Below, one piece after another: positions 43,543-52,249 of a DNA stretch of 64,000 nucleotides. The stretch lies in contig NZ_CP107913.1 in the NCBI RefSeq assembly GCF_036014115.1, positions 8,363,501 through 8,427,500 on the forward strand. Direction: 5' to 3'. This DNA comes from Streptomyces sp. NBC_00448 (lineage in GTDB: Bacteria; Actinomycetota; Actinomycetes; Streptomycetales; Streptomycetaceae). The position numbers were made by a program, and so were the translations under genes. The notes beneath the pieces are model-generated. The model was given only the letters and a program-made list of their open reading frames with translations, had not been told where the DNA came from and ran no database searches. The stretch's first letter is position 1, and every line of letters starts with the position of its first letter.

Positions 43543-43612
43543 GCGCCCGAGCCGGTTCCGGGCGCCCGAGCCGTACGGCTCAGGTTCCGGGCGCCCGAGC
43601 CGTACGGCTCAG
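43543..43612. repeat. Repeated palindromic unit between convergent genes
   Basis: A unit of about 29 bp (GCGCCCGAGCCGTACGGCTC plus CAGGTTCCGG) occurs twice in full or almost full and once partially. Each full copy contains the 14-bp perfect palindrome GAGCCGTACGGCTC. It lies between the convergent GH95 and DUF6126 genes and probably terminates transcription. Confidence 0.7.
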
Positions 43613-43869
43613 CTCTTGCCGATCACCGCGAACATCAGCCACAGGAAGAACGCCATGAAGTGTGCCACCGCGACGTACACCAGGACGCGCAGGATCACCG
43701 CGCGCTCCTTGTGCTTCTCGGTGCTGTCGAGGGCCGGCACGACCACGACGACGGGCACGGACTCCGCCTCGGGACCGGCCGGGCCGGGACCGGGCTGCGG
43801 GGTCGGCGCGGGCTTTGCGGTGGGCTCGAGCGCGGGGTGGGCGCGCGGCTCGGCGGGGTTCGTGGTCAT
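43609..43869 (-). CDS. DUF6126-like small membrane protein
   Basis: An 86-residue protein. The first 45 residues are Pro/Ala-rich and cytoplasmic-looking. KHKERAVILRVLVYVAVAHFM leads into one transmembrane segment (AFFLWLMFAVIG) at the C-terminus. The size, position and KERAVILR...VY block match DUF6126, which habitually pairs with a XRE-cupin regulator. It overlaps the regulator's stop codon by 4 bp (43866-43869), so translation is coupled. Its role is unknown. Confidence 0.75.
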   Translation of the reverse strand: MTTNPAEPRAHPALEPTAKPAPTPQPGPGPAGPEAESVPVVVVVPALDSTEKHKERAVILRVLVYVAVAHFMAFFLWLMFAVIGKS

Positions 43870-44528
43870 GAACGGCCTCCTCGGGGGTCGGCGGGCTCGC
43901 GCGGCACGACGCACAGTGCCGACGTCTCGCTCTGCATGAGGGTGTGGACGAAGAGCAGGTCGACCCCGTCCTGGCCGCCGGCCGCCAGCCGGTGGGGCAC
44001 GAGCGAGTCGAAGTGCGCGGAGTCCCCGGCGGCCAGGGTGTGGGAACGGTCGCCGAGTGAGAGTTCGAGCACCCCGGCGGTGACGTAGAGCCACTCCTCG
44101 CCGGGGTGCACCCGGACCAGGCCGCCCTGGGCCCGGGCGGGCACGTGCACGCGCAGCGCCTGCATGGCCCGCCCGGTGCCGCCGGCCCGCCGGTACGTCC
44201 AGCCGCCGGCGGGCACCGCGGCCATCGAGGCGCCGCGTACGATGGGATCGGGCTCGGCCGCCGTCTCGCCCAGCAGATCGGAGACGGTGGTGCCGTACAG
44301 GCGGGCGAGGCCGAGGAGCACCGGCAGGGACGGCTGGCGCAGGCCGGACTCCAGCCGGGACAGGTGCGCGGCCGAGAGGTCCGCGCGGCGGGCCGCGGCC
44401 TCCAGGGTGAGGCCGCTCGCGCGCCGCCGGTCCCGCAGCCGCGGGGGCAGGGCCGAGGCATCGGCGCCGACCGCGTCGGCGGTGTCCGGGGTGGCGGTCG
44501 CGTCGTCCATGACCCCATGGAACAACAT
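43866..44528 (-). CDS. XRE-family regulator with cupin domain
   Basis: About 220 residues. The HTH is LRDRRRASGLTLEAAARRADLS with AHLSRLESGLRQPSLPVLLGLARLYG. The C-terminal cupin contains VRVHPGEEWLYVTAGVLELSLGDRSHTLAAGDSAHFDSLVPHRL. Such regulators (SutR/PuuR-like) sense small ligands. The ATG at 44528 has GAGG six bases upstream and is preferred over 44510; an ATG at 44546 lies inside the palindrome. It is coupled to the DUF6126 gene, and the nested palindrome at 44533-44565 suggests autoregulation. Confidence 0.85.
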   Translation of the reverse strand: MLFHGVMDDATATPDTADAVGADASALPPRLRDRRRASGLTLEAAARRADLSAAHLSRLESGLRQPSLPVLLGLARLYGTTVSDLLGETAAEPDPIVRGASMAAVPAGGWTYRRAGGTGRAMQALRVHVPARAQGGLVRVHPGEEWLYVTAGVLELSLGDRSHTLAAGDSAHFDSLVPHRLAAGGQDGVDLLFVHTLMQSETSALCVVPREPADPRGGRS

Positions 44529-44532
44529 GGTG

Positions 44533-44565
44533 TGCCTCAGAGGCAAAAGCTTTGCCTCTGAGGCA
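44533..44565. promoter_or_regulatory. Nested perfect palindrome, likely operator of the XRE-cupin gene
   Basis: TGCCTCAGAGGCAAA (44533-44547), 3-nt centre, then its exact complement (44551-44565). Each arm also contains its own palindrome, TGCCTC-N-GAGGCA, so two identical dimer sites lie back to back. The site ends 5 bp before the ATG at 44528 and covers its ribosome-binding site. Confidence 0.8.
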
Positions 44566-44633
44566 AAGCCGTCGTTCCTTCGCGGAGGAGCCGCACCTAC
44601 TCGGAGGCGCTGGGGGCACCACCCTGGCGAAAC

Positions 44634-45980
44634 TCAGGGGGAGGAACTGCGCGACCCGCCACGACCCTCCGGCACGGTGGACGCGGCGAGGGGCGACCTC
44701 GGCGCGGGCAGGGGCGTCGAGGCGCCGGCCGCACCGGTCACGTCCGGCTCGGCCGGCACCCCGCCGTCCAGCCGGTCCCACAGCCGCAGCAACGGCGTCG
44801 CCATCACCGTGGTGACCACCGCGACCACCACCAGCACCGTGAACATCGACGGCGACACGATCCCCTCGGACAGGCCGACGTTGATCGCGATGAGCTGCAT
44901 CAGGCCGCGCGCGTTCATCAGGGTGCCGATCCGCAGCGCCACCGCGGGCGGCTGCCCGCCCAGCCGCGCCGCGGCCCAGCACGCGCCGAACTTGCCGACC
45001 ACGGCCGCGACCGTGCACCCCACCGCGAACAGGAGCAGTTTCGGGTCGCTGAGCAGCCCCGCGTCGGTGTTCAGCCCGGAGTAGGTGAAGAACAGCGGCA
45101 GCAGCAAGATCCGGCTGAGCGGCGCGGTCGCCTCGATCGTGCGGCCGATGCGCGGCGAGCGCGGGAACGCGGCGCCCAGGCTGAACGCGCCGAACACCGC
45201 GTACAGGCCGATCCGGTCGGTGTACCAGGCGGCCGCGCACAGCAACAGCACGGTGGCGAGCAGCAGTTGCTCGTCGCTGAGCCGCTCGGTGACCCGCAGC
45301 GCCGGCTCGCGCAGCCGGATCAGCGCGGTCAGCAGCACGACCAGCCCGGCCGCGCCGGCGGCGGCGAGCACCACCGTGTGCGCGCTGCCGCGCGCCAGGC
45401 TGACCACGCCCGCGAGCATGATCCACGCGGCGACGTCGTCCATCGCGCCGGCCGCCAGCGAGATGGTGCCGAACGCGGTGCCGGCCAGCCCGTTCTCGGT
45501 GATGATCCGGGCCAGCATCGGGAACGCGGTGATCGCCAGCGTGACGCCGACGAACAGCGCCGTCACGTGCAGCGGCACCCCGGGCGGCGAGGTGTCCACC
45601 GAGCCGTGCACGGCCCAGGTCAGCCCGGCGCCCAGCAGCAGCGGCGTGGCGCTGCCGGCCGCCGAGATCAGCGCCGCCGACCTCGCCACCGGCTTGATCC
45701 GCTCCAGCCGGAAGTCGTACCCCGACTGGAACATGAAGAACACCAGGCCGAGTTGGCCGGCGACGTAGAGCATAGGGTGCAAGGCGGCCGGGAACAGGTG
45801 GTGCTCGACGGACGGCAGCACCAGCCCGAGCACCGACGGGCCGAGCAGCACCCCGGCGATCATCTCGGCGACGACGGGCGGCTGCCCGAGTGGTCGCAGC
45901 AGCAGCGCGACCAGCCGGCACAGCAGCAGGATGACGACGACGGCCAGCAGGAAAGCGGTGCCCAGTTCGGTGGAGGACAT
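44634..45980 (-). CDS. Kef/Nha-type cation:proton antiporter (CPA2 family)
   Basis: A 448-residue membrane protein with 12 to 13 hydrophobic segments. LRPLGQPPVVAEMIAGVLLGPSVLG at the N-terminus and ALFVGVTLAITAFPMLARIITEN are CPA2 hallmarks. LAAGAMDDVAAWIMLA contains the conserved pair of Asp residues expected in the ion site. MNARGLMQLIAINVGL is the late family motif. No C-terminal RCK domain is present. It starts 48 bp downstream of the P450 stop on the same strand, so it is the last gene of that operon. A role in resistance or product export is possible but inferred. Confidence 0.85.
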   Translation of the reverse strand: MSSTELGTAFLLAVVVILLLCRLVALLLRPLGQPPVVAEMIAGVLLGPSVLGLVLPSVEHHLFPAALHPMLYVAGQLGLVFFMFQSGYDFRLERIKPVARSAALISAAGSATPLLLGAGLTWAVHGSVDTSPPGVPLHVTALFVGVTLAITAFPMLARIITENGLAGTAFGTISLAAGAMDDVAAWIMLAGVVSLARGSAHTVVLAAAGAAGLVVLLTALIRLREPALRVTERLSDEQLLLATVLLLCAAAWYTDRIGLYAVFGAFSLGAAFPRSPRIGRTIEATAPLSRILLLPLFFTYSGLNTDAGLLSDPKLLLFAVGCTVAAVVGKFGACWAAARLGGQPPAVALRIGTLMNARGLMQLIAINVGLSEGIVSPSMFTVLVVVAVVTTVMATPLLRLWDRLDGGVPAEPDVTGAAGASTPLPAPRSPLAASTVPEGRGGSRSSSP

Positions 45981-46027
45981 GGGGAGCAGCCCTTCGGCGG
46001 GTTCGGCGTGAGGGAAAGGCGTGCGGC

Positions 46028-47563
46028 TCAGTCGCGGTGGTACGGGCAGGTCGGCGGGGCATCGGTCGGCGGGGCATCGGGCGGCGGCGCGGTGGCCGGT
46101 GGAGCGGTGTCTGTCGACGCGGCGGACGGCAGCGGGCGGCCCTGCGTGTCGTGCGCGGCGAACCACGTCTCCGTGAGGCGCAGCCGCCGCGCGTCCACCA
46201 CCATCCAGGTGCCGAACACCGCCTGGAGCACGCTGCGCCCCAGGTCCTCCCAGCGGTCCCGGACCCTCAGTGCGGCCAGCACGGCGCCGATCCGGTAGCG
46301 GGGCAGCGGCCGGTCGCGGGCGACCAGCAGGCAGGGCGCGCGGTGCGGGATGGAGCGGGTGTGGGACACCGACGAGTGCAGGGTGAAACGGCTCAGCACC
46401 TCGCGGGTGACGGCCCGCATCACCAGCGGCGACAGCCGCCACGCCGGGCACGGCCGGTTCGCCGCGACCCCGAACGGGATGTGGTGCGCGTCCTTCGCCG
46501 ACAGCCGGTCCCAGCGGCCCGGGTCGAAGACCTCCGGGTCCGGGTAACCGGTGGAGTGGTAGGCGGCGTAGTCGAAGCACAGCACTGTGCCGGCCGGGTA
46601 GGCGGCGCCCGGGCCGAGGTCGATGTCGGCGCCGGTGATCCGGTGCGCGATGCCGAACAGCGGGTACATGCGCAGCGTCTCGTTCATGACGTTGCCCAAG
46701 TCGTGGTCGTCGTCGGGGTGTTCGACAAGCCGGCGCTGGACGTCCTGGTGCTGGGCGAGCACCAGCAGCAGGTGTGCCATCGCCTCCGACATCTGCACCA
46801 CGGCGGTGTTGAAGAAGGTGCCCTGGAGGTAGTGGGCGCGGTCGCGCGGGGTGGCCAGCTCCGCGGGCAGGTCGTGCGGCACCTCGTTCGCGGCCAGCCG
46901 GCGCAGCAGGTAGCGGGTCAGCCGGGCCCGCCGGTCCATGTGCCGCAGCCGGGTGTTCTTCAGCGAGTTGACCACGTCTTCGGCGTTGTCCACGATCAGC
47001 CGCCGCACGTCCGGCGGGCACGGCTCGCGGAACACCAACTCGTGGAAGAACTCCGCCCAGATCGGCATCATCAGGTCGCGCAGCCGCACCAGCGCGGCCC
47101 GGCCGGACGCCTGGCCGGACGTCTGACCGGCTGCCCGGCCCGCCGCCCGGCCGGGTATCCGCTCGTCCAGCACGCGTGCCGCGCACCGGCCCGCGGCGGC
47201 GGACAACTCGGCGCTGGTCCCGGCGAGGATCGAGCTGGTGGTCCGCGCCACCGCGTCGTAGCGCGGCCCCGGCTCCAGGTGCTCCTGGTGCACCTCGGGC
47301 CCCGGCGACAGCCAGTACCAGAACAGGTCCGACAGCCCCGCGCCCTTGCTGCGGCCGCTCGCGGCGGGGTGCGCGTACAACTCGGCGAACCGCTCCGGGC
47401 CGACCACCTCGTTCGGGACGATCACCCCCTCGGGCCCGTTGACCTTCGCGAACACCTTGACCCGCAGGGCGACCAGGGCCTTCGGCAGCCAGTACGGACT
47501 GGACAGCGCGACCGCGGCCACGGCTGCGCCCCGGGACAGACTCCGGGCGGCATTCGGCGTCAT
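46028..47563 (-). CDS. Cytochrome P450, divergent
   Basis: A 511-residue P450. The N-terminus has a hydrophobic stretch (AAVAAVALSSPYWLPKALVAL), so membrane association is possible. The K-helix ExxR is NETLRMYPLFG, and the PERF-like element DPGRWDRL is present. The haem loop reads PFGVAANRPCPAW, with Cys but without the usual Gly-x-x-x-Cys-Leu-Gly pattern. The I-helix region lacks a clear AGxxT (QGTFFNTAVVQMSEAMA). It overlaps the hydroxy-acid oxidase stop by 4 bp. The unusual motifs suggest a non-standard substrate or reaction. Confidence 0.85.
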   Translation of the reverse strand: MTPNAARSLSRGAAVAAVALSSPYWLPKALVALRVKVFAKVNGPEGVIVPNEVVGPERFAELYAHPAASGRSKGAGLSDLFWYWLSPGPEVHQEHLEPGPRYDAVARTTSSILAGTSAELSAAAGRCAARVLDERIPGRAAGRAAGQTSGQASGRAALVRLRDLMMPIWAEFFHELVFREPCPPDVRRLIVDNAEDVVNSLKNTRLRHMDRRARLTRYLLRRLAANEVPHDLPAELATPRDRAHYLQGTFFNTAVVQMSEAMAHLLLVLAQHQDVQRRLVEHPDDDHDLGNVMNETLRMYPLFGIAHRITGADIDLGPGAAYPAGTVLCFDYAAYHSTGYPDPEVFDPGRWDRLSAKDAHHIPFGVAANRPCPAWRLSPLVMRAVTREVLSRFTLHSSVSHTRSIPHRAPCLLVARDRPLPRYRIGAVLAALRVRDRWEDLGRSVLQAVFGTWMVVDARRLRLTETWFAAHDTQGRPLPSAASTDTAPPATAPPPDAPPTDAPPTCPYHRD

Positions 47564-48702
47564 GCGCCCGCCACCCCCTGCCCGCCGCGGACGACCACCT
47601 GGTCGCGGTTGAGGTCGGCGCAGTCCCGGGCGCCGCACAGCGTCAGCACGTGCGCGGTCTGCTCGGCCAGCTCCGCCAGCACCCGCGCCACCCCGGGCTC
47701 GCCCTCGGCGGCCAGCCCCCACAGCACGGGCCGGCCGATGCCGACCGCCGTGGCGCCGAGCGCCAGCGCGGCCACCACGTCGGCCCCGGACCGTATCCCG
47801 CCGTCGAGCAGCAGCGGGACGCGGCCGGCGACGGCCTCGGCGATCCGGGGCAGCGCCTCGATGGTGGCGGGCGCGGCGTCGAGCTGCCGGCCGCCGTGGT
47901 TGGAGACGATCAGCCCGTCCGCGCCGTCGCCGATCGCGTGGCGGGCGTCGTCCGGGTACAGAACTCCCTTGACCAGCACGGGCAGTTCGGTGCGCTCCCG
48001 CAGCCTGCGCAGGTCGTCCCAGGACAGCGCGGGGCTCATCGCGATGTCGAGCGGCGCGTCCGGGGGGCCGCCGGGCAGGCCGCGCATGTTCTCCGCCGCG
48101 TAGCCGGGCGGCAGGTCGTGGAAGCCGTTGCGGTCGTCGCGGGCGCGGCGGCCGAAGACGGGGGAGTCCGCGGTCACCACCAGCGCGGTGCAGCCCGCGT
48201 CCTCGGCCCGCCGCACCAGCGCGTCGGTGACGTCGGCCCGCGGCTGGAGGTAGAGCTGGAACCACACGGCCGCGTCCGCGCGCACCTCCCGGGCGGCCGC
48301 CACGACGTCGGCGACGGCGGTGGTCGCCGCCATCGAGGTGATCAGTACGGTGCCGGCCGCCGCCGCGGCACGGGCCGTGGCCCGCTCACCGTCGGGGTGG
48401 GCGAGGCGGTGGAAGGCGGTCGGCGCGACCAGGACGGGTGCCGCCGCGCGGGCCCCGGGCAGCTCGACCGCGGTGTCCGGCGGGCCGGCGCCGCGCAGTA
48501 TCCGGGGCAGCAGGGCGAGACGGCCGAAAGCCCTGACGTTCTCGGCCACGGCGGTCTCCCGGCCGGCGCCGCCCTCGTAGAAGTCCCAGTGCACGGGGTC
48601 GAGTCGGGCCCGGGCCTGGTCGCGCAGCTCGTCGAGGACGTCGAACGGCAGGGCGGGGGCACCGCTGGGCGGGTCGAGGGCTCCGGTGGACAGGGCGGTC
48701 AC
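47560..48702 (-). CDS. FMN-dependent alpha-hydroxy-acid oxidase/dehydrogenase
   Basis: A 380-residue FMN barrel enzyme of the lactate/glycolate oxidase family. HWDFYEGGAGRETAVAEN near the N-terminus, VLVAPTAFHRLAHPDGE, WFQLYLQPRADV, PVLVKGVLYPDDA (FMN Lys), VSNHGGRQLDAAPATIEALP (catalytic His and Arg) and LLLDGGIRSGADV are all present. It would oxidise a 2-hydroxy acid to the 2-oxo acid. The start is GTG 48702, overlapping the flavin monooxygenase stop by 4 bp, and its stop overlaps the P450 start by 4 bp. Thus the three oxidative genes form one translationally coupled operon. Confidence 0.9.
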   Translation of the reverse strand: MTALSTGALDPPSGAPALPFDVLDELRDQARARLDPVHWDFYEGGAGRETAVAENVRAFGRLALLPRILRGAGPPDTAVELPGARAAAPVLVAPTAFHRLAHPDGERATARAAAAAGTVLITSMAATTAVADVVAAAREVRADAAVWFQLYLQPRADVTDALVRRAEDAGCTALVVTADSPVFGRRARDDRNGFHDLPPGYAAENMRGLPGGPPDAPLDIAMSPALSWDDLRRLRERTELPVLVKGVLYPDDARHAIGDGADGLIVSNHGGRQLDAAPATIEALPRIAEAVAGRVPLLLDGGIRSGADVVAALALGATAVGIGRPVLWGLAAEGEPGVARVLAELAEQTAHVLTLCGARDCADLNRDQVVVRGGQGVAGA

Positions 48703-50333
48703 GACGGTTCCGGGGTGGCCGCCGGCGAAGCGGGGTCCGGTGCGGGCCGCCCGGCCGGGAAGAGGTGCGTGGCGAGGAAGCGGACGAGGGGGGTGCGGTG
48801 TACCTCCTCGCTGTCCCACTCGTTCTCCAGGTTCTCCGTGATGTGGTGGTCGGCCAGCACCTTCCCGTCCTGCCACAGCCGGACCACCGGATGCAGGTAG
48901 CGGCTGTCGAGGCCGCCGGTGTCCTGCTGCGAGAGCCGGTTCACCGAGATGTCGAACGGGTTCACCTTGTCGTGGTCGGCGCCGTATTCGAGGGTGACCG
49001 TCAGGTAGCGGTCGACCGGGCCGAACTCGCCGTCGGCGAGCGAACGGTGGAGGTGGTCGACCGGCACCTCCTCGTAGTGGCCGACCGATCCGGCGCCGAC
49101 GAGGATCGCGTCACCGAGGAAGCCGAACAGCTGCCACAGCGCCGAGGTGCGGTTGACCCGGGTCAGCACGGCGTCCGCGACCGCCTCCGGGGTGGCCGGC
49201 AGCTCCGTGTGCGGCCATGCCTCGCCGTGGTAGCGCCGGGCCAGGATGCGGTGCAGGGCGCGCACGCCGTAGCGGAAGCCGTGGATGAAGCCGCTGGTGG
49301 ACTTCTTGAAGTCGCGGACCTGGGTGATCGTGCCGGCGAAATACAGGTCGGGCACGTTGGGAGACTCCCACGCGTCGGTCTGCGCCGGGAACCGGTCCTT
49401 GATCGTCAGCTCGGGACGGCACTCCTCGGCGAACAAGGACGCGTCGAATCTGAATCCGGTGGCCAGGATCACCCGGTCGTAGGATATCTCCTTGACCACT
49501 TCCGCGACCCGGACGAATTTCACCGCGACCCGATAGCCGCCGTCCTCGTCCGATCGCCTGATCGAGACGACCTCGCCGTCCAGCAGGGCGTTCTGCGACT
49601 TGAGCTGATAAGTGTCGAGGAAGTTGTTGTTCACCGCCCTGAGATGGCCGACGAAATGTGTCTGCCAGGCCAGCCGCAGCGATCCGGGGCCCACCATGTG
49701 AATCACCGACGCGGTCTCCACGAGATTGTCCGCGGTCTCGAAGGCGGAATTCCCGCGGCCGATGATCAGCACCCGCTTGCCGGTGAATTCGGCCGGGTCG
49801 ACCGACACCTCGCCGTACGGCTCGGCGAGCTCCACGCCGTCGATCGGCGGGATGTGCGGGCGGGTCACGCCGGTGGCCACGATCAGGCGCTTCGCCCGCA
49901 GCGTGGTGCCGTCGGCGGCCTGGGCCAGGAAGTCCCCGTGCAGGTGCGCGGGACGGCTGATGTGGGCGATGCGGGTGTTGTACCGGATGCGCAGCCGGTG
50001 GGTGGCGGCGAAGTCCGCGAGGTAGCCGACCATGTCGTCGGCGGAGGGGAAATAACGGGGGGTGACCGCGGTGAAGAGCGGGCCGCGCTCGTCGGACAGC
50101 AGCGAGTTCCAGTCGGTGCGCAGCCGCAACTCCGGGTCGTCCCAGCCGGTGTGCACCTTGTTGATCGAGATCAGCGTGCGATGCCGGGGAAATCTCGTGA
50201 AGAACGTCCCCGGTGCCGCTCCCTCCTCCACCACCAGATAGTCGCGGCCGGCGCGTTCCAGGAAATACCCGGCCTGGATTCCAGCGGGTCCGGCGCCTAC
50301 CACCAGGTAGTCGATCCGCTCTTCTCCCGACAT
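48699..50333 (-). CDS. FAD-dependent monooxygenase/oxidoreductase (FOXRED2-like)
   Basis: A 544-residue flavoprotein. YLVVGAGPAGIQAGYFLERAG binds FAD, and KRVLIIGRGNSAFETADNLV binds NAD(P)H. The FMO-type linker HRTLISINKVHTG and the second-half ATGFRFDASLF are visible. It resembles FAD-dependent oxidoreductases with a long C-terminal part. RYLHPVVRLWQDGK and YGVRALHRILARRYHGEAWP occur in that region. It is the first gene of the minus-strand oxidative operon, divergent from the AMP ligase, with a CRP-type site in between. Substrate unknown; N- or S-oxygenation is one possibility. Confidence 0.8.
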   Translation of the reverse strand: MSGEERIDYLVVGAGPAGIQAGYFLERAGRDYLVVEEGAAPGTFFTRFPRHRTLISINKVHTGWDDPELRLRTDWNSLLSDERGPLFTAVTPRYFPSADDMVGYLADFAATHRLRIRYNTRIAHISRPAHLHGDFLAQAADGTTLRAKRLIVATGVTRPHIPPIDGVELAEPYGEVSVDPAEFTGKRVLIIGRGNSAFETADNLVETASVIHMVGPGSLRLAWQTHFVGHLRAVNNNFLDTYQLKSQNALLDGEVVSIRRSDEDGGYRVAVKFVRVAEVVKEISYDRVILATGFRFDASLFAEECRPELTIKDRFPAQTDAWESPNVPDLYFAGTITQVRDFKKSTSGFIHGFRYGVRALHRILARRYHGEAWPHTELPATPEAVADAVLTRVNRTSALWQLFGFLGDAILVGAGSVGHYEEVPVDHLHRSLADGEFGPVDRYLTVTLEYGADHDKVNPFDISVNRLSQQDTGGLDSRYLHPVVRLWQDGKVLADHHITENLENEWDSEEVHRTPLVRFLATHLFPAGRPAPDPASPAATPEPS

Positions 50334-50409
50334 ATGCCCTCCCGATCGTTCCCCCGATGGAGATGCAACACCCTAGTTGAGGGTTCAAGGAGCCATCCAG
50401 GGTGCGTAA

Positions 50410-50425
50410 TGTGATCCATGTCACA
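50410..50425. promoter_or_regulatory. Perfect CRP-type binding site
   Basis: TGTGATCCATGTCACA, matching TGTGA-N6-TCACA exactly, in the 248-bp gap between the divergent monooxygenase and ligase genes. It lies 77 bp from the monooxygenase start. Streptomyces CRP recognises GTGA-N6-TCAC, so this is a good candidate target. Confidence 0.7.
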
Positions 50426-50581
50426 TATCTTTCGGTGATTGGAAATGGCCTCGGCCGGATAACTTCGCCCTCGACTCGGAGCGCTTGCCGGCCCGCGCCT
50501 CCGCTATGTCCGGACGCCGCCCGAGGCGGTTTGCCGCGGTCGAAACGCGCCCGCGGCCGATCGCGTGGATCGGAGGGAAAG

Positions 50582-52219
50582 ATGAGCAATCCGGCCGAAT
50601 CGGTGTTTCCGCAACCCCTGATCGACGCGTTCGCCCGCGACCCGGACACCGCCGCCTTCGAGTTCCGGGCCCGGCCGGTCAGCCGCGGCCGGGTCCTCGA
50701 CCTGGTCCGCGACTGCGCCGCCGGGCTCGCCGCCGCCGGCCTCGGACCCGGCCGCGCGGTCGCCCTCACCACCGATGTGACCCCCGCCGGATTCGCCGCC
50801 CAGATCGCCGCCCACCTGCTCGGCTGCCGCGTCGTCGGACTGCGGCCCGGCCTGACGCCCGCTCAACTCCGCCACGTGCTGGCCCAGGACGTCGACACCG
50901 TCCTCACCGACGACACCACCCGCACCGACGCGCTCACCGACGCGGCCAAGGCGGCGGGCAGCGCCGTGCTGGACGTCGAACGCGACCTGCTCGGCGGCAG
51001 CGGCGGCGACCGCGGCATCGGCCCCCGCAACGCTGAGACCGGCGACGGCCCCCGCAGCGCCGCGACCGGCGACACGGCGCCCCGCGCCGGACTGACCGCG
51101 CGCGGCCGCCCCGACGACATCGCCCTGATCGCCCTCACCAGCGGCAGCACCGGCAACCCCAAGGGCTGCGCCCAGACCTACCGCGCGCTCGGCGACCACT
51201 GGTCCTGGCAGCCGACGCGCTGGAGCGCCACCACCCGCCAACTCGCCGACGGCTACCGCAGGTTCCTCGTCTTCGGCACTCTCACCAGCGCGGTGATGCT
51301 CGAACACCTCGCGCTGTGCCTGCTCAGCGGCGGCACCGCGATCATCCCCGAACCCCCGGTCTCCTTCCCGCACACCTGGCAGCGCCACCGCGTCACCGCG
51401 TGCCTGTGCACGGTCCCGCGCCTGTACCAGGTGCTCGACACGCTGCGCACCGAGGACGTCGACACCAGCAGCATGCGCGCCCTGCTCGTCGCCGGTTCGC
51501 CGCTGCCCCCGCACCGCCTCGCCGAGGCGGCCGACCGGCTGGGCCCGGTCGTCTACCAGGGCTACGGCCAGACCGAGACCGGCATGCTCGCGCTGCTCAC
51601 CCCCGCCGACCAGGACCGGTACGGCGACCGGGTACGGGACTCCGTCGGCCGCCCGATGCCCGGCGTCGGCATATCCGTCCGCGACCCCGCCGGGCAGCCC
51701 GTGCCCACCGGAGCCGCCGGCGAGGTCTGGGTCCAGGCCGGCGGGGCCATGTCCGGCTACTGGAACGACCAGGAGCAGACCCGCGAGGTCGTCCACGACG
51801 GCTGGATCAGGACCCGCGACCTCGGCACCCTGGGCGACGACGGCTTCCTGCGGCTGGCCGGCCGCGCCCGCGACGTCGTCTTCGTCAACGCGATCCTCCA
51901 CTACACCGCCGCCATCGAGTCCGCCCTGACCACCCACCCGGACGTCGACCAGTCCTACGTCGTCGCCGCCCCCGACGAGTCGACCGGCGAGGCGGCCCAC
52001 GCCTTCGTCGTGCCGGCCTCAACCGACCGGGTCCCCGACCCCGCGGAACTGCGCGCCACCGTACGGGCCGTACTCGGCGACGGCGCCGTCCCCGCCACGC
52101 TCACCGTGCTCGCCGCCGTCCCGGTCGCGCCCAGCGGCAAGCCGGACAAGAAGGCGCTGCTGGCCATGGTGGCGGCCCGGCCGGTGGACGGTGGGCCAGA
52201 GCGCGGCGCGACGGAGTAG
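50582..52219 (+). CDS. AMP-forming acyl-CoA/acid ligase
   Basis: A 545-residue ANL-superfamily enzyme that activates a carboxylic acid with ATP. The P-loop is TSGSTGNPKGC. GYGQTETGM and TRDLGTLGDDGFLRLAGRARD are motifs A5 and A7 to A8, and APSGKPDKKALL holds the catalytic Lys. No thiolation domain is attached. A 25-residue Gly/Asp/Arg-rich insertion lies near residues 140-165. The start is ATG 50582 with GGAGGGAAAG upstream. It is divergent from the oxidative operon and may activate the substrate or product of those enzymes. Confidence 0.9.
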   Translation: MSNPAESVFPQPLIDAFARDPDTAAFEFRARPVSRGRVLDLVRDCAAGLAAAGLGPGRAVALTTDVTPAGFAAQIAAHLLGCRVVGLRPGLTPAQLRHVLAQDVDTVLTDDTTRTDALTDAAKAAGSAVLDVERDLLGGSGGDRGIGPRNAETGDGPRSAATGDTAPRAGLTARGRPDDIALIALTSGSTGNPKGCAQTYRALGDHWSWQPTRWSATTRQLADGYRRFLVFGTLTSAVMLEHLALCLLSGGTAIIPEPPVSFPHTWQRHRVTACLCTVPRLYQVLDTLRTEDVDTSSMRALLVAGSPLPPHRLAEAADRLGPVVYQGYGQTETGMLALLTPADQDRYGDRVRDSVGRPMPGVGISVRDPAGQPVPTGAAGEVWVQAGGAMSGYWNDQEQTREVVHDGWIRTRDLGTLGDDGFLRLAGRARDVVFVNAILHYTAAIESALTTHPDVDQSYVVAAPDESTGEAAHAFVVPASTDRVPDPAELRATVRAVLGDGAVPATLTVLAAVPVAPSGKPDKKALLAMVAARPVDGGPERGATE

Positions 52220-52249
52220 CCGCGCCCTGGCCCGTTCAACCGCGCCCGG

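Noticed and set aside
43543..43612. Insertion-sequence ends
   Set aside because: The palindromic repeat lies exactly between convergent genes with no transposase or target duplication, so a terminator repeat is simpler.
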